From Bacteroidota bacterium (lineage in GTDB: Bacteria > Bacteroidota > Bacteroidia > Cytophagales > Cyclobacteriaceae): DNA of 64,000 nucleotides. Every line of letters starts with the position of its first letter. Position 1 is the first letter of the stretch. The notes beneath the pieces were generated by a model. The model was not told the DNA's origin, searched no databases, and worked only from the letters and a program-made list of their open reading frames with translations. Positions 27,538 to 37,006 of this stretch are shown here, in pieces. The translations under genes and the position numbers were made by a program. The stretch covers positions 506,470-570,469 of the forward strand of contig JAEYWY010000028.1 of NCBI GenBank assembly GCA_023428695.1, in the 5' to 3' direction.

Positions 27538-28914
27538 TCACCTGCTCCAGACTCCTGTAGCCTGGTCGTTGATAAGCTTTTTGTATTGTATCCTGTAAAT
27601 GATCGCTGCCGGGAGTGTCGAACAAATCATGGCTATTACCACGGAAGCCGCGCCCGCATCAAAAATCCTGGCAAATAATATTGACAGTGGAATTGTAATC
27701 ACTATCGATACCAACGCCAGATAAAGTTGCAACCGTACCTTTCCAGTACCATTGATAAAGATGTTGTATGGGGCAGCCAGCAACTGGATTGAAACGAACG
27801 CCACAAAAGCGAGCTTCAGTGAGTCCGGGATAGCCACTACGTCACCTACCCACAGGCGAATCAACGGATCAGCAACCACAGCACTGATAATAAGTACACC
27901 AACAAGATACAAGGAAATCAACTCAAGCCTGCGGACGGAGTTTCTGATCCATTCAAAATCCCGTTTCACAAATGCCTCCGTAAATGGCGACCAATAAGTG
28001 AGCGTAATGATGCCGTTAACCATGATGACAATGGTGAAGTACTTGTGTGCAACATTATAAACGGTCACGTACTCCGGTCCGTACAGTTGCGTCAAAACCA
28101 GGTTTGCGCTGCCGAACATGATGAGCATCGCCATGTGAATAATAAAGAATTTCACTCCCAGTCCCAGCAAATGTCTTGAGTACGAAAAATCTATCAGTTT
28201 GAATGAAGGCCTCAGGTTTCTGTAGCGGAATCCAAAGATGAATATTGTAAAGAGTGCAAACATCAGGACCGGTGCGGCACTGTAGATGGCCGCAACCCAG
28301 AAGAAAGAGTGCTCCACGTATCGCGACAGCAGGAAAATAAGGACCAGGGCCAACGTGCTCCCCAAAGTACCGGCAAGGTTACTTATGGAAGGCTCCTGTT
28401 TCGCGTACAGCACGGCCGTAAGGATGCTGAGGATGAATCGAATACAAAAGAATGTAAACACAAACATCACGGTATCACCGAGTTCTGAAATCAAACCCTC
28501 ACCGGTCCCGGGCGGAACATTCATGACTGCACCCCAGTCGATGTAAGGATTGACGCCGGCGAATATGATGATACATCCAACAAAAATACATGTCACCAAA
28601 GCATACGCGGTGCTAATGAACTTCCGACCGAGGACAACGTCATCATTTGCCAGCGCCTCGGAAAGGCGGTTCCGGAGTCCGTGACTTATTCCCACGTCAA
28701 AGTAGCTAAACCACTCCAGCATCGATGCCAGTACAAGCCAGACACCGTAATGGAACTTATCGAGGTAATGCAGGGTCAAAGGTACCAGCGCGAACTGCAC
28801 TCCTATTGCATAGCCCTTGATCAGAAAGGAATAAATAATATGCTTGTTTACCTTCTTCGACCGGGCATGCTCGCCCAGGATGAGGTTTTTCGCCTTGAGG
28901 AGATAAACCATCAT
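27538..28914 (-). CDS. Wzx-like polysaccharide flippase (MATE/MOP superfamily)
   Basis: An integral membrane protein of about 458 residues with 12 or more predicted helices, starting SFLIKGYAIGVQFALVPLTL and including the YGVWLVLASMLEWFSYFDVGISHGLRNRL block typical of polysaccharide transporters of the Wzx/RfbX type. It should flip lipid-linked repeat units across the inner membrane. ATG at 28914 (or the next ATG at 28911) is preferred; the frame extends to a TTG at 29004, but those residues do not look like a transporter N-terminus. It is on the minus strand, divergent from the next glycosyltransferase, so the EPS locus is split into at least two plus-strand units. Confidence 0.85.
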   Translation of the reverse strand: MMVYLLKAKNLILGEHARSKKVNKHIIYSFLIKGYAIGVQFALVPLTLHYLDKFHYGVWLVLASMLEWFSYFDVGISHGLRNRLSEALANDDVVLGRKFISTAYALVTCIFVGCIIIFAGVNPYIDWGAVMNVPPGTGEGLISELGDTVMFVFTFFCIRFILSILTAVLYAKQEPSISNLAGTLGSTLALVLIFLLSRYVEHSFFWVAAIYSAAPVLMFALFTIFIFGFRYRNLRPSFKLIDFSYSRHLLGLGVKFFIIHMAMLIMFGSANLVLTQLYGPEYVTVYNVAHKYFTIVIMVNGIITLTYWSPFTEAFVKRDFEWIRNSVRRLELISLYLVGVLIISAVVADPLIRLWVGDVVAIPDSLKLAFVAFVSIQLLAAPYNIFINGTGKVRLQLYLALVSIVITIPLSILFARIFDAGAASVVIAMICSTLPAAIIYRIQYKKLINDQATGVWSR

Positions 28915-29092
28915 GCGATAATCCGGGAATTTGAAAAGTTCATAATAAGACGGTCGGCTAATCGTGCTAAAATCTAATTCCAACCCGGACAACAGTCCGC
29001 GCAAGCGCGCCGCAGTGGCATAATGTTTTATCGCCTAAGGTCAGCACGGACTCATCGAAGTTCGGCGTTTTCACGTGTCCGCAGCAAATTGA

Positions 29093-30244
29093 ATGAAGCG
29101 AATATTGTATATACAGGTTGGCTCGGGTTTCCTGCACGTCAACAAACGGGTCATCGCAGAGCTTCAAAAGCATTTCCCTGCATGCGAAATCGAATTGTTC
29201 GATCTTATGCCGATTCTAAAACGCGACTTCCCAACGCTTTTTATGAACGGAGTCTCAGAGACCTTCGAATACTTCGGCGACTTCATCAGTGGAAAGAAAA
29301 GTCTTCTGAAATTCAAGTATCACTTTCTCGGGACGAGTTACCTGTTCCGATACTTCACGCGTAAAGTCGTCGAAAAAACCAAAGAGAAACACTACGACTT
29401 AATTTTCCAGACACAGTGTTTATGTGATGCCAGCGCCACCGGCCTATCCAGCTACATTTATACTGATCATACCAACCTGAACAATCTTCGATACCGTTGG
29501 ACAGCGCCACGAAAATACCTCCGCTCCCGCGAATACCTCAAACTTGAACGCGCAGCATATCAGAAGTCAACCGGCATTTTCGTGATGAGCGAAAACATAC
29601 GCAATTCACTTATCACACAGTACAATGTTTCTCCGGAAAAAATCACACTCGCCTATGTCGGAAGTAACACGACGATGCCGACAGACCACTCATCGGAAAA
29701 ATATCACAACAAGAATATCATTTTCGTAGGCAAGGATTGGGAACGCAAAGGCGGACCTGTTTTGATAGCCGCATTCGAAAAAGTGTTGCAACGAATTCCG
29801 GATGCGACCCTCACTATATTGGGCTGCTCACCGCGCGTGACGACGCCCAACTGTCGCGTATTCGGTGAAGTCGACCTTGAGGAAGTCGCGGAGCAATACC
29901 GCCACGCATCTGTGTTTTGTTTTCCCACTCTGCGCGAGCCATTTGGCATAGTCTATATCGAAGCGATGTTCAACAAGTTGCCCATCGTCACGAATAATAT
30001 GGGTGCAGCGGCGTCTCTGATCACAACAAAGAATGGTTTCCTTCTTGAACCCGATCCGGATGCATATGCGGACGTACTTATCAAATTATTGAACAATCCG
30101 GAATTATGTCGCTCAATGGGAGAAGAATCATTTCGGATTGCCAGCAGCTTCTATACCTGGCCGCACGTCGGTGAAGTAATGGCTACGAAAATCAAGGCAA
30201 GTATTACGAGTTCCCGGGTCACCACAGAAAACAGTATAGTCTGA
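29093..30244 (+). CDS. Glycosyltransferase family 4
   Basis: A 383-residue glycosyltransferase. The N-terminal domain starts RILYIQVGSGFLHVNKRVIA; the C-terminal Glycos_transf_1 domain has NIIFVGKDWERKGGPVLIAA, SVFCFPTLREPFGIVYIEAM and LPIVTNNMGAAASLI. The EPFGIVYIEAM segment contains the conserved donor-binding Glu residues. Its TGA is immediately followed by the ATG of the polymerase gene, consistent with co-transcription. It likely extends the repeat unit; sugar specificity is unknown. Confidence 0.88.
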   Translation: MKRILYIQVGSGFLHVNKRVIAELQKHFPACEIELFDLMPILKRDFPTLFMNGVSETFEYFGDFISGKKSLLKFKYHFLGTSYLFRYFTRKVVEKTKEKHYDLIFQTQCLCDASATGLSSYIYTDHTNLNNLRYRWTAPRKYLRSREYLKLERAAYQKSTGIFVMSENIRNSLITQYNVSPEKITLAYVGSNTTMPTDHSSEKYHNKNIIFVGKDWERKGGPVLIAAFEKVLQRIPDATLTILGCSPRVTTPNCRVFGEVDLEEVAEQYRHASVFCFPTLREPFGIVYIEAMFNKLPIVTNNMGAAASLITTKNGFLLEPDPDAYADVLIKLLNNPELCRSMGEESFRIASSFYTWPHVGEVMATKIKASITSSRVTTENSIV

Positions 30245-31579
30245 ATGCAAATCTACGTTCCATCAGCAACACGTTATTTCGGGAAGTTCAACCGGGCCCC
30301 TGAGGAAATGGCACATCAGGAACCCGTCAAAGCCTGGGAAATACTTCTGATGTATTTTGTACTAATGCTCACGGGCAATCCATTCTTCGTAACACATTAC
30401 GACATATTGGTGGCTTTCAGCTTTGTAATCCCCCTTTATTACCTCTTCCGGAATACGACGCGTGTAATCAGCTACCAAACCGTTCTCATCTTCGTATTTC
30501 TGCTAGGCTACGAATTGATGCACGCATTTGTATACAGCCTTGACTATTCTAAAACGATATTCAAACTCGCACTCGTACTACTTCTCGGATTTTCCGTCGT
30601 CCAGTTGCTTCGCGACAAATTCATTCGCGTACTTGTTGACACGATGATCATCATCAGCATTGTATCGATCATCTTTACGATACTCTGTTATATCCCGGGC
30701 ATCAACTGGTTCCTGTATGAACTCGCGATCAAAACATTTCCGATGCCACCCGACGCCGGAAAAGATTACATACCCTGGACACTCCTGATCTATACGTTTC
30801 ATCCACAATACTTCGCGGGTGAATTTTCATACGTGAGGAATGCAGGGATCTTTTGGGAGAGTGGTGCATTTGCCGTATTTCTGAATATCACGCTATACCT
30901 CCGATACATTACGAAGCGTATCGTTCATGTTCGCGACCTGTTCGACACCAAGTCAACAATACTGATCATTACAACGCTGACAACCACATCAACGATGGGC
31001 TTCCTTACGCTGATGGTACTCCTTACATTCTTCACCCTTAAGTTGCGAACGAACCTGAAGTTCATGTTCCTGTTGCTGATGATTCTCACTACGTACGTAA
31101 CGTTTGTGAACGTTGATTACCTTGGTGACAAGATCTCAACCCAACTTGCGGAAAGCCGGGAAACCAATAACCGCTTCGGGGCGGCACTTATGGATTGGGA
31201 AGACTTTAAAAAACGCCCGCTGATCGGTTCGAGCCGGCGGATTGAGGTAATCTTTAAAACACAGGAGCGAAGTCAGAAGACGCGACGACCAAATGGGTTA
31301 ACAAACTTTCTCCGGGAATATGGCCTGATCTACTGTGCGATTTATTTTATCCTTGTTTACCGTTCCTTCAGCCAGATCTTTTACGCACATCATGGTTATA
31401 GGAAATCCGGAGTCGCGTTCTTTGGCGTTTTCCTTTTGTGGCTCGTCAGTTTTTCCGAGTTGCTTTTCGACTTGCCGTTTTTTAAGGCATTGATATTTTT
31501 CGCCATGGTGTATTACCCCATCACCGAACAAGACTACCAAAATGAACCTGTCCGGCAAACTGACCTCCAATCCGCCTGA
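30245..31579 (+). CDS. Wzy-like O-antigen/EPS polymerase
   Basis: A 444-residue membrane protein with about 10-12 hydrophobic helices (for example ILLMYFVLMLTGNPFFV, VLIFVFLLGYELMHAFVY, ILIITTLTTTSTMGFLTLMV). A large loop before the last helices carries basic residues (RRIEVIFKTQERSQKTRRPN), followed by GLTNFLREYGLIYCAIYFIL. This topology, the TSTMGFL segment and the genomic position fit the O-antigen ligase/Wzy polymerase superfamily, which polymerises repeat units on the periplasmic side. Sequence conservation in the family is low, so the call rests mostly on topology and context. It overlaps the next gene by 38 bases. Confidence 0.75.
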   Translation: MQIYVPSATRYFGKFNRAPEEMAHQEPVKAWEILLMYFVLMLTGNPFFVTHYDILVAFSFVIPLYYLFRNTTRVISYQTVLIFVFLLGYELMHAFVYSLDYSKTIFKLALVLLLGFSVVQLLRDKFIRVLVDTMIIISIVSIIFTILCYIPGINWFLYELAIKTFPMPPDAGKDYIPWTLLIYTFHPQYFAGEFSYVRNAGIFWESGAFAVFLNITLYLRYITKRIVHVRDLFDTKSTILIITTLTTTSTMGFLTLMVLLTFFTLKLRTNLKFMFLLLMILTTYVTFVNVDYLGDKISTQLAESRETNNRFGAALMDWEDFKKRPLIGSSRRIEVIFKTQERSQKTRRPNGLTNFLREYGLIYCAIYFILVYRSFSQIFYAHHGYRKSGVAFFGVFLLWLVSFSELLFDLPFFKALIFFAMVYYPITEQDYQNEPVRQTDLQSA

Positions 31580-32819
31580 CGTCGTGCTAACGAATGATGC
31601 AGAGTCGACGACTGCAACAAGATGTCTTCGCGCAGTGCACGCAGGCATTTCAGGATTTCCATTCGGATCTGCAGCCGTGAACAAATGTCTGGCAGTTTAC
31701 AGCAGTGTGCACACCATGAATACAGACGTGCTCATCATCAACAACCGCGCTGTTCATTCAAAAAGCCCTGGAATTTCAATACCGAAGGATGGCTCAATAG
31801 AAGGATTGAAATATACATATACCTGTCCGACACCGTATCGATCAAATTCATTCCTGAAGAGAAACTTCAATGCAGTCGCCGGGCGAATTGGTGAGATAAT
31901 CCTGCTGGTTCGACTTGGTTTCGCAGGCAAGATCGATGTGCTCTTTTATTATCCGACAAATGGTTCGTTTTTCGAACTCATCCTGTACCGCATCCTTTCA
32001 AAACTATTCGGCTTTGCACTGGTAGCACACTACGTAGAATTCAGAACAGCATTCCATGAAGACATTAATATTATCGACAGATGGAAACACCGTCTCTACG
32101 ACAGATATTTCATGCAGTTCACAGACGCCGTGTTGCCCATAAGCGAGTTCCTTATTGATCATTTGAAGAAGAGTAATTACCAGGGAAAACTTCTTAAAGT
32201 CCCGCCCCTGGTTGATTTTAAGAATTTCCGATCCGGAGAAAAGCGAAACGGAATACCATACTTCCTTTATGTCGGATCAGCCGCATACTATAGTGCAATT
32301 TCGTTTATCTTAAATGCCTTCGAACAGACTGACGATTCACCATTCTTCCTGTACCTCGTCGTCAACGGCGGCCCACGCGACATGCAACGCATCGACACGC
32401 ACATCTCAGGCATGGCACGCCGTGATCGTGTAAAAACGTTTTCAAAACTGCCGTACACTGAACTCATCGAACTATACAAAAATGCCAGGGCTTTGTTAAT
32501 TCCGTTGAGCAACAGCGTCACTGATGTTGCCAGGTTTCCGCAAAAGATCGCCGAATATCTCGCGTCAGCAAACCCGGTAATTACTACGGCGTATGGAGAA
32601 ATGCCTTTTTACTTCAGTGATGGTGTAAACGCTTTGGTCGCGCCGGAATACACGCCGGAAAGTTTTGCCATGAAAATGAATTTTGTCATTCATCACCCGG
32701 TCGAAGGAGTTGCTATAGGCTCCAACGGATACGAAACCGGCAAAAGGTATTTTGATATCAACAGTTATCGTGTTGCACTGAAGAATATGATAGCTTCTCT
32801 ACTTGATAAAGAAAAATGA
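31542..32819 (+). CDS. Glycosyltransferase family 4-like
   Basis: A 425-residue glycosyltransferase. The first strand is VLIINNRAVHSKSPGISIP near residue 62, so the 60 residues before it are a long, atypical N-terminus. An internal ATG at 31716 (MNTDVLIINNRA) is a strong alternative start that would remove the overlap with the polymerase gene. The C-terminal half has PYFLYVGSAAYYSAISFIL, RALLIPLSNSVTDVARFPQK and YLASANPVITTAYGE, as in GT4 enzymes, although the usual E-x7-E is modified. The stop overlaps the next gene by 4 bases (ATGA). Confidence 0.8.
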   Translation: MNLSGKLTSNPPDVVLTNDAESTTATRCLRAVHAGISGFPFGSAAVNKCLAVYSSVHTMNTDVLIINNRAVHSKSPGISIPKDGSIEGLKYTYTCPTPYRSNSFLKRNFNAVAGRIGEIILLVRLGFAGKIDVLFYYPTNGSFFELILYRILSKLFGFALVAHYVEFRTAFHEDINIIDRWKHRLYDRYFMQFTDAVLPISEFLIDHLKKSNYQGKLLKVPPLVDFKNFRSGEKRNGIPYFLYVGSAAYYSAISFILNAFEQTDDSPFFLYLVVNGGPRDMQRIDTHISGMARRDRVKTFSKLPYTELIELYKNARALLIPLSNSVTDVARFPQKIAEYLASANPVITTAYGEMPFYFSDGVNALVAPEYTPESFAMKMNFVIHHPVEGVAIGSNGYETGKRYFDINSYRVALKNMIASLLDKEK

Positions 32820-33943
32820 AAATCCTGTTTTTTATTGAAAGTCTGCGCGCAGGCGGCAAGGAACGAAGGATCGTTGAATTACTCAAAGGACTGAGCAAAT
32901 TACCTGATTTGTCATTGGAACTCGTGCTAACACGTCGCGACATCCATTACGAAGAGGTGCACTCGTTGGGGATACCAATACATTTTGTCGAGCGCAGACT
33001 GATAAAGAAGGACCCTCTCGTTTTTTTCAAATTTTACAACGTCGCGAAAAAGATCAGGCCTGATATCATTCACGTATGGGGAAATATGGTCGCCGTTTAC
33101 GCAGTACCAACTGCTTTGCGATTGGGAATTCCGCTCATCAACAACCAGATTACCGATGCGACCGGGCAACGTCCACCGGGAATTGATTTCACCTTTCGAT
33201 ACTCTTCACGGATTATCGCCAACACAAAGGCAGGGCTCGATGCATATCGCGCACCGATGGAGAAAAGTACCGTTATCTATAACGGATTCAATTTCACGCG
33301 ACTGGCCAAACTTCGTCCCGTTGACGAGGTGAGAACACAGTTCCAGATTACGACTCCACTCGTTGTCGGCATGGTTGCCACACTCTCAGCGTACAAAGAC
33401 TACCCTACTTACATTCGCGCCGCACAGCAGGTTCTCAACCATCGCAATGACGTTACCTTCCTCTGCGTGGGCGAAGGCGATCCAACACAACTAAAAGCGC
33501 TCATAAGTCCGGAGAACACAAAGAGGATTATTTTTTCCGGCAAACAATCGGGAGTGGAATCGATTATGAATATATGTGACATCGGCGTTCTGGTGACTGA
33601 CGTTAAGCATCACGCGGAAGGCATCTCAAATGCACTGCTTGAATTTATGGCGCTTGGAAAACCTGTCATTGCTACGAACGCAGGTGGCTCTCCGGAACTG
33701 GTTACGACCGGCGCCGGATTCCTGATCGCTGCATACGATAATAGCCAACTCGCTGATAAGATTTCCAAATTGCTTGACGATGCCGGGCTCCGGGCACAGA
33801 TGGGCAATAAGGCGAGTGCTCACGTGAAAGAGCGTTTCAATATCCGGCGCATGATTGATTCGTTCTACGCTGAATACCATCGTACCGCGTTGCAGACACA
33901 CCAGCGTGAAGTTCCGGAAGCACAACGTGTACACGGAATTTGA
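32816..33943 (+). CDS. Glycosyltransferase family 4
   Basis: A 375-residue GT-B glycosyltransferase with start KILFFIESLRAGGKERRIVE (double-Gly acceptor loop), PDIIHVWGNMVAVYA, and donor-domain motifs VVGMVATLSAYKDYPTYIRA, HAEGISNALLEFMALGKPVI and ATNAGGSPELV. It resembles the GT4 enzymes of capsule and colanic acid loci. Coupled to the preceding gene by an ATGA overlap and followed by a strong hairpin, it is the last gene of the EPS locus. Confidence 0.92.
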   Translation: MKILFFIESLRAGGKERRIVELLKGLSKLPDLSLELVLTRRDIHYEEVHSLGIPIHFVERRLIKKDPLVFFKFYNVAKKIRPDIIHVWGNMVAVYAVPTALRLGIPLINNQITDATGQRPPGIDFTFRYSSRIIANTKAGLDAYRAPMEKSTVIYNGFNFTRLAKLRPVDEVRTQFQITTPLVVGMVATLSAYKDYPTYIRAAQQVLNHRNDVTFLCVGEGDPTQLKALISPENTKRIIFSGKQSGVESIMNICDIGVLVTDVKHHAEGISNALLEFMALGKPVIATNAGGSPELVTTGAGFLIAAYDNSQLADKISKLLDDAGLRAQMGNKASAHVKERFNIRRMIDSFYAEYHRTALQTHQREVPEAQRVHGI

Positions 33944-33956
33944 GCCCCATGCAAAA

Positions 33957-33987
33957 TCGAAAAAGGAGCCTCGTGGCTCCTTTTCGA
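33957..33987. terminator. Bidirectional terminator at the end of the EPS locus
   Basis: A long inverted repeat (TCGAAAAAGGAGCC, loop TCGT, GGCTCCTTTTCGA) forms a stem of about 10-13 pairs with A-rich and T-rich flanks. It lies 14 bases after the last glycosyltransferase and 27 bases past the stop of the convergent lipoprotein gene. Confidence 0.85.
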
Positions 33988-34013
33988 ACTTAAACACTAT
34001 AACCCAATAAAAC

Positions 34014-34499
34014 CTAATCTTTTATTAACTCAAACGTTCCTGTGAAGACGAATTGTTTTGTAAGACTTTGACTCGTGAACGTTCCGGAAAGCGTCATGGT
34101 AGTCGTCACTTTTTCGCCCACGAGTGCGATAATGTTCTGACTGACCTTTGTGCCGGAAATGTCCTGGTCTATCGAGATGACTGTAATCTCACCTTCATCA
34201 TCTGAGTAGCTGAAGTAATCCTCAAGGCGCGATTTGTCGATAACAATGTCGAAACTGCCTTCCGCCCCATCAAAGTAGAATGACCCCGCATTGGTCTTTG
34301 TTCCTGTCTTGATTCCCTGCGAAGGGTTCGAAAGGTTCTGGTCGACAATTGTGTACTCAACGGAGGCGATATTCCATTTTTCGCCTGTGTGCACCAACTT
34401 TGGTTGAGGCACTGCATCTTCTTCTTTTGAGCACGCCCCAAAAGTTACCATGATGCCGAGGAGTGCACACACAACGAATTGATTCTTTGCAATTTTCAT
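34014..34499 (-). CDS. Lipoprotein of unknown function
   Basis: A 161-residue lipoprotein: signal peptide with lipobox TFGAC and lipidated Cys at residue 23, then an acidic stretch SKEEDAVPQ typical of lipoproteins sorted to the outer membrane in Bacteroidota. The mature part is an antiparallel beta-rich domain (EKWNIASVEYTIVDQ, GSFYFDGAEGSFDIVIDKS, TTMTLSGTFTSQSLTKQFVF), in style like the small lipocalin-like or calycin-like lipoproteins common in this phylum. No catalytic residues are apparent. It is monocistronic. Upstream, at 34533-34548, is a short perfect hairpin (ACAGGC-AAGC-GCCTGT), possibly regulatory. Confidence 0.7.
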   Translation of the reverse strand: MKIAKNQFVVCALLGIMVTFGACSKEEDAVPQPKLVHTGEKWNIASVEYTIVDQNLSNPSQGIKTGTKTNAGSFYFDGAEGSFDIVIDKSRLEDYFSYSDDEGEITVISIDQDISGTKVSQNIIALVGEKVTTTMTLSGTFTSQSLTKQFVFTGTFELIKD

Positions 34500-34674
34500 G
34501 AAACGAAATTGCGAAATGAACCCGGACCGATCACAGGCAAGCGCCTGTAAACCTTACATAGCTACTTTCAAAGGAAACTTTTTGAACGGAAACGTGGTCC
34601 TGGCTTTCTCAGTTGGCATTGGTGGCACTTGATTGCCCTCCGCACTGTATTAGTGGTTCTATGTTTCCACAAAA

Positions 34675-36993
34675 TCAGTGACCAACATCCTCTGCAACGG
34701 CCAGATTTTGATCTAAAACATACACCGCCCCCGGTACTGTCGCAAACTCCTTAACGATCGGGCCGTACCGGATACGGCAATGTTTGCCTTCACGTGATAT
34801 AATACTGATACGATGCAGAGCTCCGCGTTTCCAGGAAATGTCAACTTCAAATCCACCCCGTGCACAAAGTCCGCTTATACTGCCATCGCTCCATACATGT
34901 GGCAACGCCGGGAGTACTTCAATTTGGCCGGCGTGGCTTTGCAACAACATCTCTGCGATTCCCGCGGTTGCGCCAAAATTACCATCAATCTGAAACGGCG
35001 GGTGATCATCAAAAAGATTCGGCAGCGTCGACTTTGCCAAAAGAGCCCTCAGGTTTTCGTACGAGGCGTCACCATCTTGCAGCCGCGCGAAAAAGTTGAT
35101 GATCCATGCCCGACTCCATCCGGTGTGGCCACCACCATGCGACAGTCGGTATGAAATTGTCTTGCGTGCCGCATTGACGACCGCTGAGTCGTTTTGCATA
35201 GTGATCTCGTTGCCCGGAAACAGACCATACAAATGAGAAATATGACGATGACCAGGCTCGGGTTCTTCAAACTCCTCTGTCCACTCCATGATTCTTCCGT
35301 CAGACCCGATGCTCGTTGGCGCGAGTTGATCCAGGGCGCGCGCGATGCGGCGTCGTAAGGATACATCAGTCTTAAGAATCGTTGCTGCCGCAACTGTGTT
35401 CCTGAATAATTCACGGATGATCATGTGATCCATTGTTGGTCCCATTACCATTGTTGCAACACTACCGTCAGGAGTTCGGAATTTGTTCTCCGGCGATATC
35501 GAGGGCCCGGAGACGAGATTTTTTGTACGTGGGTTTTCCACCAGCCAGTCAAGGCAAAACATCGCGGCCTCTTTCATCACTGGATACGCATGCTCCTTAA
35601 GGAAGACGTCATCGGTTTTGAATTGATAGTGCTCCCACAAATGGCTCGCACTCCAGGCAAGTCCCATAGGCCACATCGCCCAAAGCGTCTGGCCATACGG
35701 TTCAGTAAAATGCCATGCATCCGTTGTAAAATGTGCAACTGCACCATCCAGTCCATACATCGAACGCGCCGTTTTCTTTCCGTCGGCTGTCAGTGGAACC
35801 AGGAAATCCAGGAACGGCCGGTGAAGTTCATGCAGGTTCGTTACTTCGGCTGGCCAGTAATTCATTTGTATGTTGATGTTGATATGGTAATCAGCATCCC
35901 ACGGCGGGTTTAACCCGTCGGCCCAAATCCCCTGAAGGTTGGCAGGCAAACTTCCCGGTCGCGAACTGCTAATCAAAAGGTATCTGCCGAATTGGAAGTA
36001 TAATGCGAGCAATTGTGGATCTTCGCTTCCCCGCTGAAAGGCACGCAACCTTTGATCCACGGGGAAATGAGCCGCATCGCTCTCTCCAATATCAAATCTT
36101 ACTCTGTTAAAGTAGTGCTGGTAATCTTTTAGGTGGCGATCACGAAGTTCCGAATATGAAACGCGCTTTGCCAGATCAAGCGTGGCTTTCGTGGCAACAA
36201 ACGGATCGTCGCCGCGGTAATCAGTAGCCGCCGTTATCAGGATTGTAACGACGGATCCTCCACTGACCTGAAAATGATTATCGCCGACCTCAACACTACC
36301 TCCCTCCGACTTCACGAACACACGGGTTACCATCTTCACACCTGTGCCTGCACCGATGTGTTCGGTCATCACAATGTGATCGCCTTCGTTTCGCAGTTCG
36401 GCCTTGTTCCCGGGACGGGAAAGTTCCGCACGGAAAGAAACGCTTCCTTCACCGGATGACGTTATGCGTGCAACAATCACGTTGTCCGGAGCGCTGCTGA
36501 ATACTTCACGGTCGTAACGTGCGCCGTTGATTTGGTATGAGACTTTTGCCAGCGCATCTGCAATGTCAAGCTCACGTCGGTATTCTTTTACCGATGATAC
36601 ATCGTGATCAAAATACAGCCGGAGATCACCGAGGGTCTGGTAGGAACTGTGAATGCGTTTGTCACCCATGAGAGTCGCCTCCGCGAGATCCTTCGCCTCC
36701 ACGTACCTCTCCTGAAAAAGCAGTTCACGGATTGTGCCCAACGATTTTCTCGCAGCGGGGTTTACAAAATCAAAGTTCGTCCCCGACCAGCATGTTTCTT
36801 CATTGAGCTGTAATCTTTCTTCGTTAACTCCACCAAACACCATCGCACCCAACCTGCCATTACCCACTGGCAGCGCCTCATTCCAGTCGCTGGCAGGCTG
36901 TTCATACCAAAGTGCAAGCGGCGACTGGGCGTTTACGTGCGTAATGTAAAAGCTACACGTCAGAAGTGCGAGGCAAATACCGGAACGAATCAT
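34675..36993 (-). CDS. Glycoside hydrolase family 95 (alpha-L-fucosidase type)
   Basis: A 772-residue secreted enzyme (signal peptide ending THVNAQ). The N-terminal domain begins LALWYEQPASDWNEALPVGN and QLNEETCWSG, the diagnostic start of GH95. The (alpha/alpha)6 catalytic barrel includes NPPWDADYHININIQMNYWP, whose Asn residues position the water in this family, then RHISHLYGLFPGNEI and GHTGWSRAWIINFFARL. FQIDGNFGATAGIAEMLLQS precedes the C-terminal beta domain. GH95 enzymes are inverting alpha-1,2-L-fucosidases, with some L-galactosidases. It follows the GH2 gene after 13 bases, in an esterase-GH2-GH95 operon. Confidence 0.94.
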   Translation of the reverse strand: MIRSGICLALLTCSFYITHVNAQSPLALWYEQPASDWNEALPVGNGRLGAMVFGGVNEERLQLNEETCWSGTNFDFVNPAARKSLGTIRELLFQERYVEAKDLAEATLMGDKRIHSSYQTLGDLRLYFDHDVSSVKEYRRELDIADALAKVSYQINGARYDREVFSSAPDNVIVARITSSGEGSVSFRAELSRPGNKAELRNEGDHIVMTEHIGAGTGVKMVTRVFVKSEGGSVEVGDNHFQVSGGSVVTILITAATDYRGDDPFVATKATLDLAKRVSYSELRDRHLKDYQHYFNRVRFDIGESDAAHFPVDQRLRAFQRGSEDPQLLALYFQFGRYLLISSSRPGSLPANLQGIWADGLNPPWDADYHININIQMNYWPAEVTNLHELHRPFLDFLVPLTADGKKTARSMYGLDGAVAHFTTDAWHFTEPYGQTLWAMWPMGLAWSASHLWEHYQFKTDDVFLKEHAYPVMKEAAMFCLDWLVENPRTKNLVSGPSISPENKFRTPDGSVATMVMGPTMDHMIIRELFRNTVAAATILKTDVSLRRRIARALDQLAPTSIGSDGRIMEWTEEFEEPEPGHRHISHLYGLFPGNEITMQNDSAVVNAARKTISYRLSHGGGHTGWSRAWIINFFARLQDGDASYENLRALLAKSTLPNLFDDHPPFQIDGNFGATAGIAEMLLQSHAGQIEVLPALPHVWSDGSISGLCARGGFEVDISWKRGALHRISIISREGKHCRIRYGPIVKEFATVPGAVYVLDQNLAVAEDVGH

Positions 36994-37006
36994 AGAGTTT
37001 TCAAAA

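Noticed and set aside
18391..33943. EPS locus as an unknown defence or secretion island
   Set aside because: Every main gene fits a standard Wzx/Wzy-type exopolysaccharide pathway, so only the embedded lyase and small gene were kept as unusual.
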